64,000 nt of DNA from Rostratula benghalensis (lineage: Eukaryota > Chordata > Aves > Charadriiformes > Rostratulidae), in contig VXAI01000372.1 of assembly GCA_013399305.1 (NCBI GenBank), positions 186,001 through 250,000 of the forward strand, given 5' to 3'. Within the stretch, counting starts at the first letter, position 1. Each line of letters starts with the position of its first letter. The notes beneath the pieces were generated by a model, which saw nothing but the letters and a program-made list of their open reading frames with translations, made no database searches and was not told the origin of the DNA. A program made the position numbers and the translations under genes. Positions 35,321 to 48,746 of the stretch are shown here, in pieces.

Positions 35321-38300
35321 ACATACATGCCAGGCAGGACCATTACAGAGTTATTTTTAGACTTGCACACCATGGAAAGTCTTCCTTACAGAAAGCTGTG
35401 CCTAATATAACAACCCAGACCTCACTTGGGACGTACAGTCATACATTACAACCCATACCTGCATAACTAAGATGAGAATCAGGCCTTTTCTGTGCAGTGT
35501 CATCTCACCTTTTGGTAGGAGGACTGCATCTGCAAATACTTCTTCAGCACACAGAAAAATCATGGGTACAGCTCCAGTATCTGCAGGCTATAGTCTCCAA
35601 GGACCTTCCTTCCTTCTTAGGCTTTTAAGCTCTAACTTTGCATTTCATTTCCAAATGCAAAAAGTCCTTGATCCTGTAATCTACTCACTGTATAGCCTAA
35701 GATTAATTGGCCTGTTATGCTGTAATTCATACAGTAGCTTGGATGAATCCATCGCAGCTTCCAGCTTTGCCTCTACTGTGATTTGGGGGGGTTTCTCTTT
35801 ATCCTAATAAGTGCTTCTGCTACATGTGGATCCATCATATGTATCTCTTAGGTAAAACTGCTTAAGCACTTGCTTGCAACCTCTTAGCATCTGCCTAAAG
35901 ACACTACAGCTCATTGAATTGAGATGGAGCTTGACTGGGAGCTTTTTATTATTTTGAATCCAATATTCCCAGCTTGCATATTATATTTGCAGAAGCCTTG
36001 TGAAGCTTTATAAAAATTCTGTCATATATATTCTATTTTGACGGGGCTATTTTCATTGTGTTCCCAACTCCATTATTTAAAAATTGTCTAGCTTGGTCTC
36101 CCAAATGCCATTTTCAGGCAATTTTTTTCTCCTAATTTGATGAGGTGACTACTATTTCTCCACTTGCTTTATATAAAGCTCTGTTTAAATTGTCTAAGAG
36201 GTCAACTTAAAGGGCAGAACATGTCCACTATAACTAGTGTATTCTGGATTATTTTTTTTCTCAGCTGTGTAAATTAAGTTAATATATTATCCTTGAGTAA
36301 TGTCATTTTGACTCTGCCTGTTGAAGGCTGTAGTTGTATTTGGTCACAGTATTGTTTGTATGAACGCGGGGGCAGAGGTTAGCAAGGTCATGACTTTTGT
36401 TACAATAGCACTGTCTTCGTGTGCCTTGTTTCCTCCCTCACACATTGGTGTTTTCAAAGGACTGGCAGACCTGGTCTGATGAAGCATAGTCATCCACAAA
36501 TTCGGCATGGAGCAAGATAGAGCACTGACTCCTCTTCATGCCAGTACCTCAGAGCGGGATGATACCATTGATGGAAACTTTTTTAGGGCATCCTTGAACT
36601 AATTCATAAAGACAGAATCCTCTGCCGCTTCAAGTGCTTTCTCAAGGCACACTTATGATACATGCAGCAATGGACCATATTAAAAAGATCAAACCATCAT
36701 GACCAGCACATACCTATGACAGATCCCCAGTGCTGCACCTCTTTTGGAGGCCAGGAGACTAATGTAGCATAACTGCACAGTTACTGGCCTCCTGTAACAC
36801 CTAGTACAGACCTGGCTGATGAGGTTTCAGGTCAGGTGTGTGGGCTACAGATACCATCTACAACATTAAATCAATGTTCCCAGGCAGCGCTTCTGACAAA
36901 CAAACTGTCAAGGTAGCTTCTCCAGCTTGCATGGAAAGGTTTTCCTACTTATCCTCATGAAACACCAGCTTTCTTGCAGTGACACTGTTGGGAGCCAGGT
37001 CAACACTGGCCACATGACTCTGGTCAGACCCACAAGACTACCAACCTTTTTTTGTAAAATATGTATTGAAAGAATGAGTCCTGCTGTGGAGGATGAATGC
37101 TGAAGACCCAAGGAAAGAAAAGAAACAAAGCAACATCATCAGCCCAGTCAGTTTGCACAAGAAGAGCTATAACAATAAAGTCTCAGACTACAAACAGATG
37201 CCACAGTGAAACATCACTTCCAAACCTATCAGAACAGTTGCACCTGTTGATTGGACTTTAAGACTTTAGAATGAACAAACAGCTGAATATCCCAACCACA
37301 AAACACCAGTGTCTTCGGACACCAGTGAAGAGGTCCAGCCCTAGAATCAGGTTTCTGAGTTTGTTCACCAGCTATGGCATAGTCTTTTACACATTTATGC
37401 AACAGAGATCCAGTAGACTGGCAGAAACAAATACACAACATTTTAAGTGGAAACTGTTAGCAATATTTAACACCCTACCATACCATTTGTTAAAATTTTA
37501 CTGTGAATGGTTTTTTTTTTTTCCTTTCTCCTAAAAACTTTAAAGAAAATTTATATTGGGAACAAAAATAGAAAATAGATGTTGCAGAGCTTGAACTCTA
37601 CTTCCTTATTTTGATTGTCTACAATGCCAGCTCCTCAAATGTGTTATATTTCCCATGAACCATAAAAGCTCTGGGAGAGGATAAGTGAGAAACTTGAAGT
37701 AGTGTCAAAAAGGAGAGGGAGGGCACATCTGAGGAGCACAGAAGAGTGACATCCGAGGAACACCTACAACTCCAGCAAAGAGCAACCACCATAATTTGGT
37801 TCTTTGACCAAATAGTTTAACAAAACCCACGATTTTCTATGAAAGGGTTTTTTAAAATGCTTATAAAAGACCTAAAAAATCTTGTTACTGTTTCTGGAGC
37901 ACTTTTTTCTGAGCCACTCACATAACCAACTTCCTAAGAAAGATGCCCGATAGCCTCAAAAGGAGCTGCCCATACCAACTCTATTTCTGGGTAGTCCACA
38001 GCATTTCACAGGGAAGTTCTGGACAGAAACAAGAGGCACAGCTATTGTATGAATTCTTGTCACTAACAGCACTTCTGGGGGAATAATTTGATGTATGCAG
38101 TATGAGCACCGCAGCAGCTACGCAGACCCTTCCACCCTTCACCATCTCTCTCAGTTGTGCCTATGTTGGGGCCCTGCAGTGGTCAAGGAATGATCACGTG
38201 TACATATAACCCTGCCAAGAAAGAGGAGAGGAGGGATTTTCAACTGGGACCAGTTCACTGATCCAGTGAATCACCCAGCTGTGGTGTGGGATTGGGTGCA

Positions 38301-39022
38301 GGGGGGAGATGAGTGCTCTCTATGCAGGAGCTGGCTCTATCTAACTGCTCGGAGATCCCTGTGCAAGCAGCACCACCAAGGTGCTACAAAAGCCAACAAG
38401 GCATGAAGTATCCCGAGGAGCTACATATCATAATTTTAAATTGAACGTAACTGTTCAACAACCAACTCCTGACTGGTTCAATCCAGAAAGCCCAAACCAG
38501 TGCCTAGTGTGCCAAAACCCGGGTACTGCACGTTGATCACATACAGGGATGCAGAAACTCTCACTGGGGTCGGCACAGTCATATAACCAGCAGACAGCTC
38601 AGCTGCTGGGATGGCTGTTGCACTCTCCCTGACAGCAAGACCCTCCTATGGACAGAAAAATTTCTTCCCAACCCAAAGTCTTCCTTTTTCCAGGTTGCAC
38701 GATTGCCAGATCCCTGCTGTTTCACATGCCCCACAGGCTACTCCCTTCTAGGCACCTTCACCCTTGCCAATTTGCAAGCCTACTCCTTGCTGTCCCAAAA
38801 GGCTCACCATTGTTCTTTCAAGGGTTTAAGGTCAGAAGCTGGCCCAATCTGCCCCACTGGCTACTGTACACCAAAGACCAATGACCAGTATTGACTGAGC
38901 TTAGTCTATGACTACTTTTTGAGCTAACTTCTTTCTGACAAGTATCAGAGCAGCCATCCCAACCATAGAAAGAGCCCACAGATGGAACAGCAGCACAGAG
39001 GACCCCAGTTATAGAAGTACTT

Positions 39023-39085
39023 CAGAATCATAGAATCATTTGAGTTGGAAAAGACCTTTAATATCATAGAGTCCAACCATTACGA
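39023..39085 (-). mobile_element. CR1 LINE 3' tip, extremely truncated
   Basis: On the + strand it reads AGAATCATAGAATCATT (two terminal 8-bp repeats, reversed), followed by GAGTTGGAAAAGACC and GAGTCCAACCATTA. This is the reversed 3' end of the common avian CR1 type. Similarity stops near 39085, so only about 60 bases of CR1 were inserted or survive. The next 150 bases do not follow the CR1 consensus as I know it. Confidence 0.85.
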
Positions 39086-39326
39086 AGCTTGGTACATCCC
39101 CACAGAACAAAGGAGACTAATGCCACACCTGCACCACCCCAGAGCCTTCCTGAAGTGAGTTCCCCTGCTCCACATCCAGTCTATAAGAGCATTTTGGTCC
39201 CTATCTAGGTCCCCTGAGAATCTACAGTTATTCCAGGGCCAATGAAGATGTTTTTCTTTGTGATGTGACACAGATTTATGACAAGATATTCTTCTGGAAC
39301 ATATTTAGCCTTTTCAGCCAGAAAAG

Positions 39327-39350
39327 AAAAAAAAAAAAAAAAAAAAAAAA
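39327..39350. repeat. A24 homopolymer
   Basis: The longest homopolymer in the window, followed by TTATATTAAA. It is not the tail of the nearby CR1, which ends in 8-bp repeats and lies in the opposite orientation. Confidence 0.85.
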
Positions 39351-39391
39351 TTATATTAAAGTATTAGTAATATGCTTTACAAATAACTGGT

Positions 39392-39417
39392 GAAAAAAAA
39401 AGAAAAGAAAAGAAAAT
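39392..39417. repeat. (GAAAA)n short repeat
   Basis: GA9 followed by three GAAAA units. It lies within 45 bases of the A24 run, and the two together form an A-rich cluster. Confidence 0.8.
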
Positions 39418-41988
39418 GTGTGGGTTTATCTCAGAAGTTTTCCCTTTTCTGCTTGTACTTGAGGTTTTGATGGAAGGCAGATTTTAAAAAAGAAGCATCT
39501 TCTTTCCTTGAAATTTTCCATTTTTAACTGAAAAAGATCAACTACTTCAAAAGAGAACATGAGTACTTAGCCAAAACCCTTGAGATTTTTCACTGATGAT
39601 TTCAGACTCATTTTGGGGGTCCATTGTTTCTATGTTGATGAAAAATCTGTGCAAGAATGTTTTCCCTAGTCAGTTTTGAAAATGAAAATTAAAAGTTCTT
39701 TCTTCTTTTATTGCATTTTTCTCCTATGAGCCCTTCTCACCCAGGTTTACTATTTTTATATTGCGTCCCAGCTGCTAACGAAGCCTTGGCTTAGTGTTCT
39801 TACTGCAATGATGAGGCATTTCCATTTCTGATTTCTAGCATATGTTGCACTTAATATAGCAGTGCCCTTGTGCACCAGTTACCCCAGAAAAATGGCTGTG
39901 CCAGCAGTATAACAGTGGTATAGTCCATCAAGAACCACCAGGGCATGAAACCATGTGCCAATATGCAGATGTCACACAGTTAATAGAACAATAATAGATT
40001 CTTGAACTGTACAGAGAGGTATTTTCTTTTAATGTATATAGAAAGATGTTCGATACTGTGAGGAAAGCTTTTTTAGCTTTCTCTTAAATGAACTTGGGGA
40101 AAAATATCTGCAAAAGAGCCAGGACATAATGATGAAAACCTGAACAATTAATTCTGGGGATGATGCATCCACAGACTGAGCTGATTATCTTTTGTCTCTT
40201 AGGTCTGTAAACTGAACTACATGATTGCAAAGACCAGGCTGCTGGGCATGATTTATGGGACTTTATACTTTTCAAAGAGGAGGAGACCCTGTAGTGCAAG
40301 AGCTGCCTTTTGCAAGGGTGTTTTAGGACTTCTGCTTCAAGCATCAAGATTGGAAATCTGAAAACAGAAAATAAGCAACAGATTTCAAACCACTATTGGA
40401 CATAATTAGTAGCAATTATTTGCTGATCTCTTATACTTTGGATGATGCCCTGATTAGTGGCACAGGAGATTTTATAATGGCTGCGTCCAGCAAGTTGCTG
40501 AGCTTCCTTCACATCTGCTGGAGACAACAGGAGAGGACCATTGACAGCACACTGCCACACCAGCCCCAGCAGTGACCTGAGTGAATTCTGCACAAGTCAG
40601 CTCCAAGGACTCAGAGCCATTTTTTTTTTGTGTCCTAGGAAAGATTTAGCTGAGCAAACAGCTTCAGGGCCACAAGATGTAGACAGTTTTCAGCCACACA
40701 CAGGAGCAAGCTCATCTCCTTGTCCTGGGACACAGCCCAGGCAGCCTTTGTGAAAGTGAAAACTGGAATTACTCCACTACTTCAAGGTTTCTGGGTGGTA
40801 TAGCTAAATCTGCACACTGGATCTGGCAAGCAAAATCCACATTAAATCCCAGGTTTTGGCTGACGTGAGAGTTTTTGAAAACTAGTGCTACCTCCCACCC
40901 ATGCAGTGCAAGAGAAGTGAGACATGCAAACACAAGGGTGAGAGCACTTGCAGGAGGGGCAGCTTTCCCTGTTGCAGGAGTAAATTTTTGACTTCTGACT
41001 TAGCTGGAAGTACAAGATAAATTCTACCCAGGAGATAAATAGTGCATTACATAAAACCTCATATAAGGTAAATTGTCATCAGTTTTATTGCAGTTAGAAA
41101 AAGGCTGTTCTATCTGTTGGCAGAAAACAGGAACTTCGTGAGAACTAGCGAAAGAAAACTGTATATTTGGGGCCTTGTCCTAGGTCTTTCTGTGCAGGGA
41201 TCTGTCAAGCTTTTGAAGCTGAAATGTTTTAACATTTAAAGGAAGAATAGCATAAAATGATGTAAGATATTAATCTAAAGCAGGAGGTTTTGATCAATTT
41301 TGCTTGTATGTGTAGTACTAGAACAAAACAAAAATATCAGATTTAATTTTCCACAGTAAATTCTGATCATTTTTTGTTTGTTTTTCTCTCCAAGATGGAG
41401 AAAAGGCTAAAATATCAAAGTCCCTTTCAGAATTTAAGTTCAAAGATTGTTTAAACCATGAAATATCTTGTTTTAACGTGATGTAAGAAACAGCTTGCTT
41501 CAAGGCTATTTGGCAGTAACAGCATTGGCTTACGGTCTTTGGTGCCTACTGCAAGTGGATGTTTGCAAGCGCGCTACTCTTATCCTTTTTGTGGATTGGG
41601 CTTCGTGGCCAGAATGTATCTCCTATGATGCCTGTATAGGAACAACTTCCATGATGCACTACAAAGAAGCCCAACCTAAGCAGAAAAAGCAGTCAAGGAG
41701 CCATGCCTGTTGGTGGCACTTTTAAGATATGGACAGACACAATTTAACAATGAGCTGATTCAAAACAAGATGATTCAGTTTGGTTCAACAAACTAAATAT
41801 TTTTATTCAGATAAAAATAAAATACTGTTTTACATCATCTTTTCCCACCTCCTTGATACTTTAAAATAAATAAAAATTTTCCTCACACTAAGTTTTGTGG
41901 AAAGTGTGGATCCCACCAAAAGCAATTACAGTGTACAATTCCTTACTAATTCTTATGGACAGGCACATTACATTTAATCAAAAGATCT

Positions 41989-42030
41989 TTTTAATATTTN
42001 TTTTTAATATTTTTTTTTTTTAAAAAAAAA
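41989..42030. repeat. A/T tract with an ambiguous base (N at 42000)
   Basis: CTTTTTAATATTT is followed by N, then TTTTTAATATTTT, T-runs and A9. The word TTTTTAATATTT occurs on both sides of the N, and the T-run and following A9 form an inverted repeat. The single N probably marks an unresolved homopolymer length or base-call conflict. Confidence 0.8.
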
Positions 42031-42368
42031 TCACTGTAAAAACCAATCTCTCCTTTAAGCTGATACTTTCCTGTAAGTCACACAAATATCTCAGACAGGA
42101 AAGACAATGACTCTTGATTGGAAAGACAAGGAGGCCAGTCAGTAAACTCAGATCACAATTAGCACGAGCTGCAACCCCAGTGAACTCCACAATTTAATGG
42201 TTCACAGGAGAACACATACATACAGTAAAAGCTACCAAGCAAATCAATTCACTCTCCTTCCCCTAGACTCCCCTCCTCCACCAGGTCCTTCAGACAAAAG
42301 TCTATTTTCCTCTGTAGCTATTAAAAATATTTTTAGAGCTCTTCAAATATGGAAAGCAGAAAAGGAAA

Positions 42369-42383
42369 AAAAAAAAAAAAAAC
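42369..42383. repeat. A-rich homopolymer tract
   Basis: An A-run directly after GGAAAGCAGAAAAGG, ending in AACAACAATAG. No retrocopy body is recognisable upstream. Confidence 0.7.
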
Positions 42384-45300
42384 AACAATAGAATTTGACA
42401 CAAAAGCACCCTTCTCATTAGGGCTTTTTAAATAGCATTAGAGCTCATTGAATTTCATGCACTAATAAAATTCCTACTCAATCCAAGGCAAACCAGTCAA
42501 ATCTAAATCTATCAAATTTTACAAGCAAAGGAATATTGCCAACTTCTAATATTTCTCCTGCATTCACTGTAAGAATGGGATAGCAAGTCTCTTCCAAACC
42601 CCAGATTTCCTTTTTACAAATCCCTTTTGAAGCTGCTACTCCATGGTGATAAGATTTTTTTTAAAAAAATAGTTAAACAGGAAGTTAAAATCCATGTACA
42701 ATTCTCAGATACACTGTTTGGGGAGTGAAGCAGTGACAAAGTTGGGTTTAGCACAGACATCAGTCAGGATTTGAGATTAAAAAGTAGCTAAGATCCTACC
42801 AGACAAAGCCCTTGGGCAGATGAAGCTGACTGTGACAGTGATAAAGCCTCCAAAGACACAAATACGAGTCTGAATCCTGGGCCATTCAATACCAAGCTGC
42901 ATCTTCAACTCTGAAAAAGCAACCAGTGAGCTAGGTCCCACTGATAGCAACAAGACCAGTAACAGGCTTGAAACCCAGCATGAGATGTTGGCTCCTCTTG
43001 TATGCAGTGCCCAGGACACTGCTGGGTCAGCACCGTCCTGCATAAGCAGTTAGACTCACACGGCTAATGACACTCACATAGCTAGACTCACACAGCTGGC
43101 TCTTCAAGCCATCTCCAGATAGCCCTTCTGCAACTGCCAGCCACTTCCAAAACCTCGGTAGGAGCTGTATGAGGTGCTGTGACTGCATGAACAACTGCCT
43201 GGTGGGTGTATGTAGTACATTTTCATTGAATGGCTGGTGAATATAAGTGATAAGGAGGAATAAAACATGTAGTTAGAGCTCATTTTGCATGGTATGGTAT
43301 GTCTTGGGGGCCTTAAGGATTTAATATACTCACTGCTCATGCTGGATCTTAACACAGACCTCCAGATGAGAATACCTACTTGTGATGCAGGTTGCACTAC
43401 AACTCATTTATAATGAATATAACAACTTGTGAAGTGGATTTAGAAGTCATTGACTTATAGATTATGTGGGTAAACGCGGCACAAGCACCGCAGCAAGAAA
43501 CCCATTTAAATATTAAGGAGAGCTATAAACTGAGAAGAGAATGGATGGTAGAGTAATATCATGTCAGAACATGCCCTCGAGAGAGAGCCCTACTGTGTAT
43601 TGATCAGAAAAAGCTCCAGAAATGATTCTGAAAACCCATACAGCTCAGTCATAAACGTGGCCAGAAAGGTGAGCTTACAAAGAACAGCAGAGAGATGGGA
43701 TACAGAAGCTGGACCAAACCCTGCCCACCTTATCTCATGAGGTATCGCACAGCAGGCTCCCCTCCCCTAGCCTGCAGCATCCCCACCAATACAGTGTTAA
43801 TCCAGTGAGTAGAAGGGGAAAGTCACATCCTTGGACTGAAAGGCCATTTCTGGAAGGATTTACTCCTCACTGAGTATCAATTCTGTTAATGTCCATAAGT
43901 ACCTTCCTTATGTCTAAAGGAGCACATTTCTGGAAGAGCTAAGAAAATGCCTTGTAGGCATCTGTTATTTTACATCACACCCACGGGTTCAACTAGCATG
44001 GAATAAGGACCATAGGTTTAATCCTTTGCTGGAAATACCAGGTCCAAGGCAAATCCTAGACTATGAACTGCCACCTGGACCTAGCATAGGGTTTTATTCC
44101 TACTACAGCCACTTGGGATGCTATTCCTGAAAGCAAGGGGGAAGCCTTACTGATTTTAATCTAGCACTGGTGGCAGAAGAGGAGTAATGAAATTGTGCAA
44201 CCGGCCATGATGTTGAGAGCTTTTGGAGAGATACTGAATGCTCCTGAGCCTGGTGAAGATGTACAGCTTGTGACTGCTTCAAAGCCACCCAGCAAAGCAG
44301 AGTCTGATACACAGACCCAGAAAAGCATGAAGGGCTTCATGCACAGTCATTCAGATGAGTAACCTGAATACAACGTCACCATTGCTTGCTTGCAGCACCC
44401 AAATCAGACATACCCATCCAAGGAAGGGCTGTAGAAGCAGACTTCGGCAAATGACCAAATGGCAGTAGAAATACTCAGAACTCCATACAGAAGAACCAGG
44501 GAAGGAAAAATTAATGATCAGCCAGAACAGAAATACTGGCAGTTCTTCCAAAATGTGCCCATAACATAACCAGAAAATGGGCTTTTCAAACTTCCCTGGC
44601 ACACAAACCATGCTTAGTTCAGAGGCATTTTATTAAAGTTTCAGAGCCTTTCTTGAACCCAGCACTGTCCCTCCCTGCTGCCTTATACGCACAGGCACAG
44701 CCAGATGAGGTTGTGTGATTCAGCAGGAAGTGGCTTTAAGAACTCAGCAAGAGACATAAGCATCAGCCAATTCAAATGCACACAGTGCCTGAAAAACAAG
44801 AGGTTCCTGTTTGGCATGCAAGGGCCCTTTGAAATACAAAGGCACTGTTACAGTCACTTATTTCGAGATTGTCCTCTTCCCTCCTCCCACTCTTGTTTAG
44901 AGAATGCTCTCCTATTTTTTGCAGCATCAGAGAAAACTCTCTACATCTGGCTGATGGGCCAGAAGCACCTGACACTACCTACGTGAAGTTAGCAGTTGCT
45001 TTTGTAATGAAAACTGAAGCTGTTTTGATGGAGGAAGCACCTAGCTCATCTTAAAACATGCTGAGGAGCAAAATTCAGGGTGAAGTGCAGGAAACTGTGA
45101 AGGTGCAAACTGTTATTCAGTGAGCACAAAGAGAAACACAATCCCAGTGAGATGGAGACTGGGGAGAACAGATATCTCTGTCTCAGTGCTACACCCGAGG
45201 CTTAATACAATTTAGAGTATGACATTATAAGCAGTAATAATAATCTAATGGGAGGGCATATCTAGCACTTCTGAAACTGTTGGATGTGAAGGTCTCTCAT

Positions 45301-48300
45301 TTTATCAGAGACAATCTTTTAAAAGCACTGTTGGCATGAAGCATTGACAGGAGGTGATCAAGGCTTTTAATATAAAGCTTTTTATCAATAACAGGCTGCA
45401 GCAGCACATCACACACCTGAAGAGTGGGATGCCCCACTGAGCAAGTATGATGTGGTACCAGCCCCTGAATCAAGCTGCCCAGATATCCAGGAAGGAGGCT
45501 TTGTGCAACATTACTCCTTGCAGGCTGCCATCTATGGTGGTGGCCAGTGAAGCAGCACAAAGGCAAATTCCTGCATGTATAACTCCATCCAGAGCATCTG
45601 CCGGTCCATCACGCAGATCATGGTACAATGGAGGTACCACACCAATGTGGGTGGCTTTTATTAGGGTCAGAACTCACCTACACCAATTAGCAGCAAAGCC
45701 TAATAGCAGGATTAATTAGGATATTACCAGAAGAGTCTTATTGCCTATTGTGAGGCTGATTCTTTAACCCATTTTCTGACCAAAAGCTTTTCAGAGACTT
45801 GTGTGAGAATTCAACAAGCCAAATACAGGCATAGCCCTAGACAGAAGGTGAGGCGGAAAAGTATAGTAAGGGGCTGTGAAGAGAGGGAGGGAAAAGCCCT
45901 CCATTTGCAGAGCTTCTTTAAAGTACATGGGCAAGGTCCCATTGAGCCTTGCCAATTAAAGCCATGGATGATAAAGTTCCTTTCTCTGGTAATATTTTAC
46001 GAGTTCCACAACTCACATTTTTCTACAGGATAGGTACTTTATATTTGAATCTTCATTGAAGAAGAACAAAACAGTAGTTATTTTTCTCTCAGCTGTGACA
46101 CTAATTCCTTTCAGGGCAGAATTAGAAACATGGTAAACACAATTAATCTGATGGCTTACATTCTGCATTTTACTTTTTACAGCCACTTCAACTGAGGAGA
46201 CACATCACTACCTTATGTAAAAAAACACCAAAAGACCAAAAAATATTTCAGGGCTTTTTGCATATAGAGAAGCAGAGATGTATATACACAAATTGAACTT
46301 ATATCACTCTTCAACACTATAAAAATCTAGAGATCAGAAACTGCCTTATACTTAAGCAATATTAACTAGTGGATATTTCTTTTCGTCCAAGATAAGAAGA
46401 ATGATATCTTCAGTTAGAGTTAAGTCCTGAAAATCTGCTCCTTAGTATTTTGCTGTTGCCCTTGGGTTATGAATTAGAGGTGCAAGTAAGACAATTCCAC
46501 AGTACATCCATCTCAGTCCTGCCCGGGGCTGCATGGGAACTCACTCCAGTTCCATACAGAACTGCAAACGTTTTCATAAACATTGTTCATCTCAAACTGT
46601 GGCAAGAGGCCAGCACATCAAACATTTTTGGTTACAATGAAATCCCCCAAGACTGCATTTTGGAAACATCAAAGCACAATATGCTCCCCAGCATTTTCCA
46701 GCTGCTAGTCTGGCAAGCAGCAATGAAGCCATAGCTGCTTCAGATTAAAACTGGCACAGTTTCACTCTCACCTATTCCTTGAAATAATCCTTAAAATCCA
46801 TCGTTGCTTCTGCTTCAAAGGCCTGCACATCACCTTTGGTGAACCCAGCCTTTTTGGGTGCCTGGGGTGCTTAAACAACTGTCTGGAATTCCTGGCTGAT
46901 AAGAAGCCAGACAGGTGAGCTGGCAGGAAACTATCAGGATGCCCTTGGAGAAGTCTAGCATTGAGAAAGAACTCCAAGAAAAGTCCAGGCCCTAGGGGAA
47001 GTACAATTAGTCACCAACAACTTGCTCTCACACTCATTTCGCCCACACTGACTGTGGCAAACCCTCCAAAGAGGAATTGCACGCTATCTAGTTTCCTGGT
47101 ATTGCACCACTGCAAAGAGCTCAGGTCACACTAATTGCTGCTTTGTGTTCACTGCCCACAGCTTTCAGCAGCAGGATTTGTCATACCAGGTGCATCTAGT
47201 TTCCCTGGAGAAAGAGCCTGTGCCAGCACCAGTAGGGGTGTGACATGGGAGAAGATTCAGTCCAGGACCAAGTGGTGGAAGGGAGACAAGGAGAAAGCAA
47301 GTGGAGAGAAGTGGGAACTGATAAGAGCTAGGTATGAGGGAAAAGTTTGCAATAGCCATAAGACTATTCTTCTAACTGGCTGGGAGTTGCAAGTCCCTCC
47401 TGAGGAGCACAGGATAAATTAACCACGTAAGGGCAGCACCCACCCTGGCACCCAGCAAGCAGAATCAGCTGTTAGAATAAACTCTTTCAGGATCAGGAGA
47501 GAGAGCTTGCCAGCCTACCTGTCCAAGCCTGAAACTAGGACCTGATTCCCTAGCTCACAGAAAAGCTGTTGAATAAATACAGAATCTCTATCCATCACCT
47601 GACTAATGAGGCTTCCCAGCAGCCTGAGCAATTGCCTTCCACCTTGACACACTGAACCAATCACTAGCCATCCCTCACTACAGAAGTTTTGTTTACACTG
47701 CACATTTGGGATGCTGGATAATCACATGTTCTGCCTCCTTTTTATTTCCTCTGTCATTTATCCATGTCAATATTTTGTTAAATAAAAGCAGATACTCTGT
47801 TCTGCCTTTGCTTTTTACCCCCTACCCCTAGGATGACTTAACTAAAATGAATTATTTGTTTATTCCAGTAAAGTTTTTCCCACTCTGGAGCCAGGCAGGA
47901 AAGAGAAATAAGCTTAATTTAGAAAGATTTGAAATTCCTGAAATAGATGACAGTTGAGAGAAGACTGGCATGTTAAATCATTCCACATCATAAACACCCT
48001 GCTCTCATTTAGGCTTGACAGATGTAAATGCCAGCCAGGTACTGCCTACCAGTAATGCTGTCTTTCCTTTATTTATGCAAATACATAATACAAAATCCTT
48101 TTTATGTACATTAGCCATCTGCAGAAGAATGGATCTGTAGCTGTTTTTTCCCCAGTTTTTCATTTATGTCATGTGTGGCGGTAGGAGGACAGGCTTGACA
48201 CCTTCTTCAAGTTAAATAACTAAGAGATCATCAAATGCTTCACCTTAACCTTACAAATCATGCCACAACTTCTGCCAGCATCCTGTCCTGAATGACATAC

Positions 48301-48729
48301 ATTTTTCTTAGGCAATTGCAGAAAAAAATACTAGGCCTGCAGTGATAAGATAGCAGGATAAGGCAAATCTATAAGGAAGCCAGCCATTGCAAAGGTACGC
48401 TGTTTAAAAATACCTCCCAGACAGAATAAGAAACTGAAACACACTACCCATTTAGAAACCAGGCAAAAGACCACACTCTATGCCAGACTGAAATTCAAAC
48501 TGAACAAGAGGTTCAAAGCCAATTGCTAGGTCCGCCAGGAAGCATCACCTTCTGCTCTGCATAACTGACTCCTGGTTATATTGGCAGGCACAGATCTGTT
48601 TCGAGCACGATGCTAAGGTCATAAGGCAAATTTACTGAAGGTCACTCTGAATACAATATGCTCCAGAGACATCCGTTATCTCAGCTGAAGATTGCAGGGG
48701 GTGGAAGGATGGGATGGTGATATACTTGG

Positions 48730-48746
48730 AAAAAAAAAAAAAAAAA
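48730..48746. repeat. A17 homopolymer
   Basis: A pure A-run. The surrounding sequence is not a recognisable processed transcript. Confidence 0.8.

Larger units (their letters stand above)
25626..39022. other. Long anonymous interval, no gene recognised
   Basis: More than 13 kb without a recognisable gene, LINE, SINE or LTR. That repeat poverty is itself typical of bird genomes. Small items inside it: A17 at 26200-26216, the 24-bp tandem duplication at 33936, the A/C tract at 35110 and the GT-rich stretch at 35296. Open frames reach about 110 codons on both strands without similarity or exon borders. Confidence 0.55.

Noticed and set aside
39086..39260. Continuation of the CR1 fragment beyond 39085
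   Set aside because: Words such as CCTGAAGTG faintly resemble the consensus, but the order and spacing do not follow it.
7372..48746. A-runs (for example 26200, 39327, 48730) as tails of processed pseudogenes
   Set aside because: No intronless transcript-like body, target-site duplication or recognisable coding sequence was found upstream of any of them.
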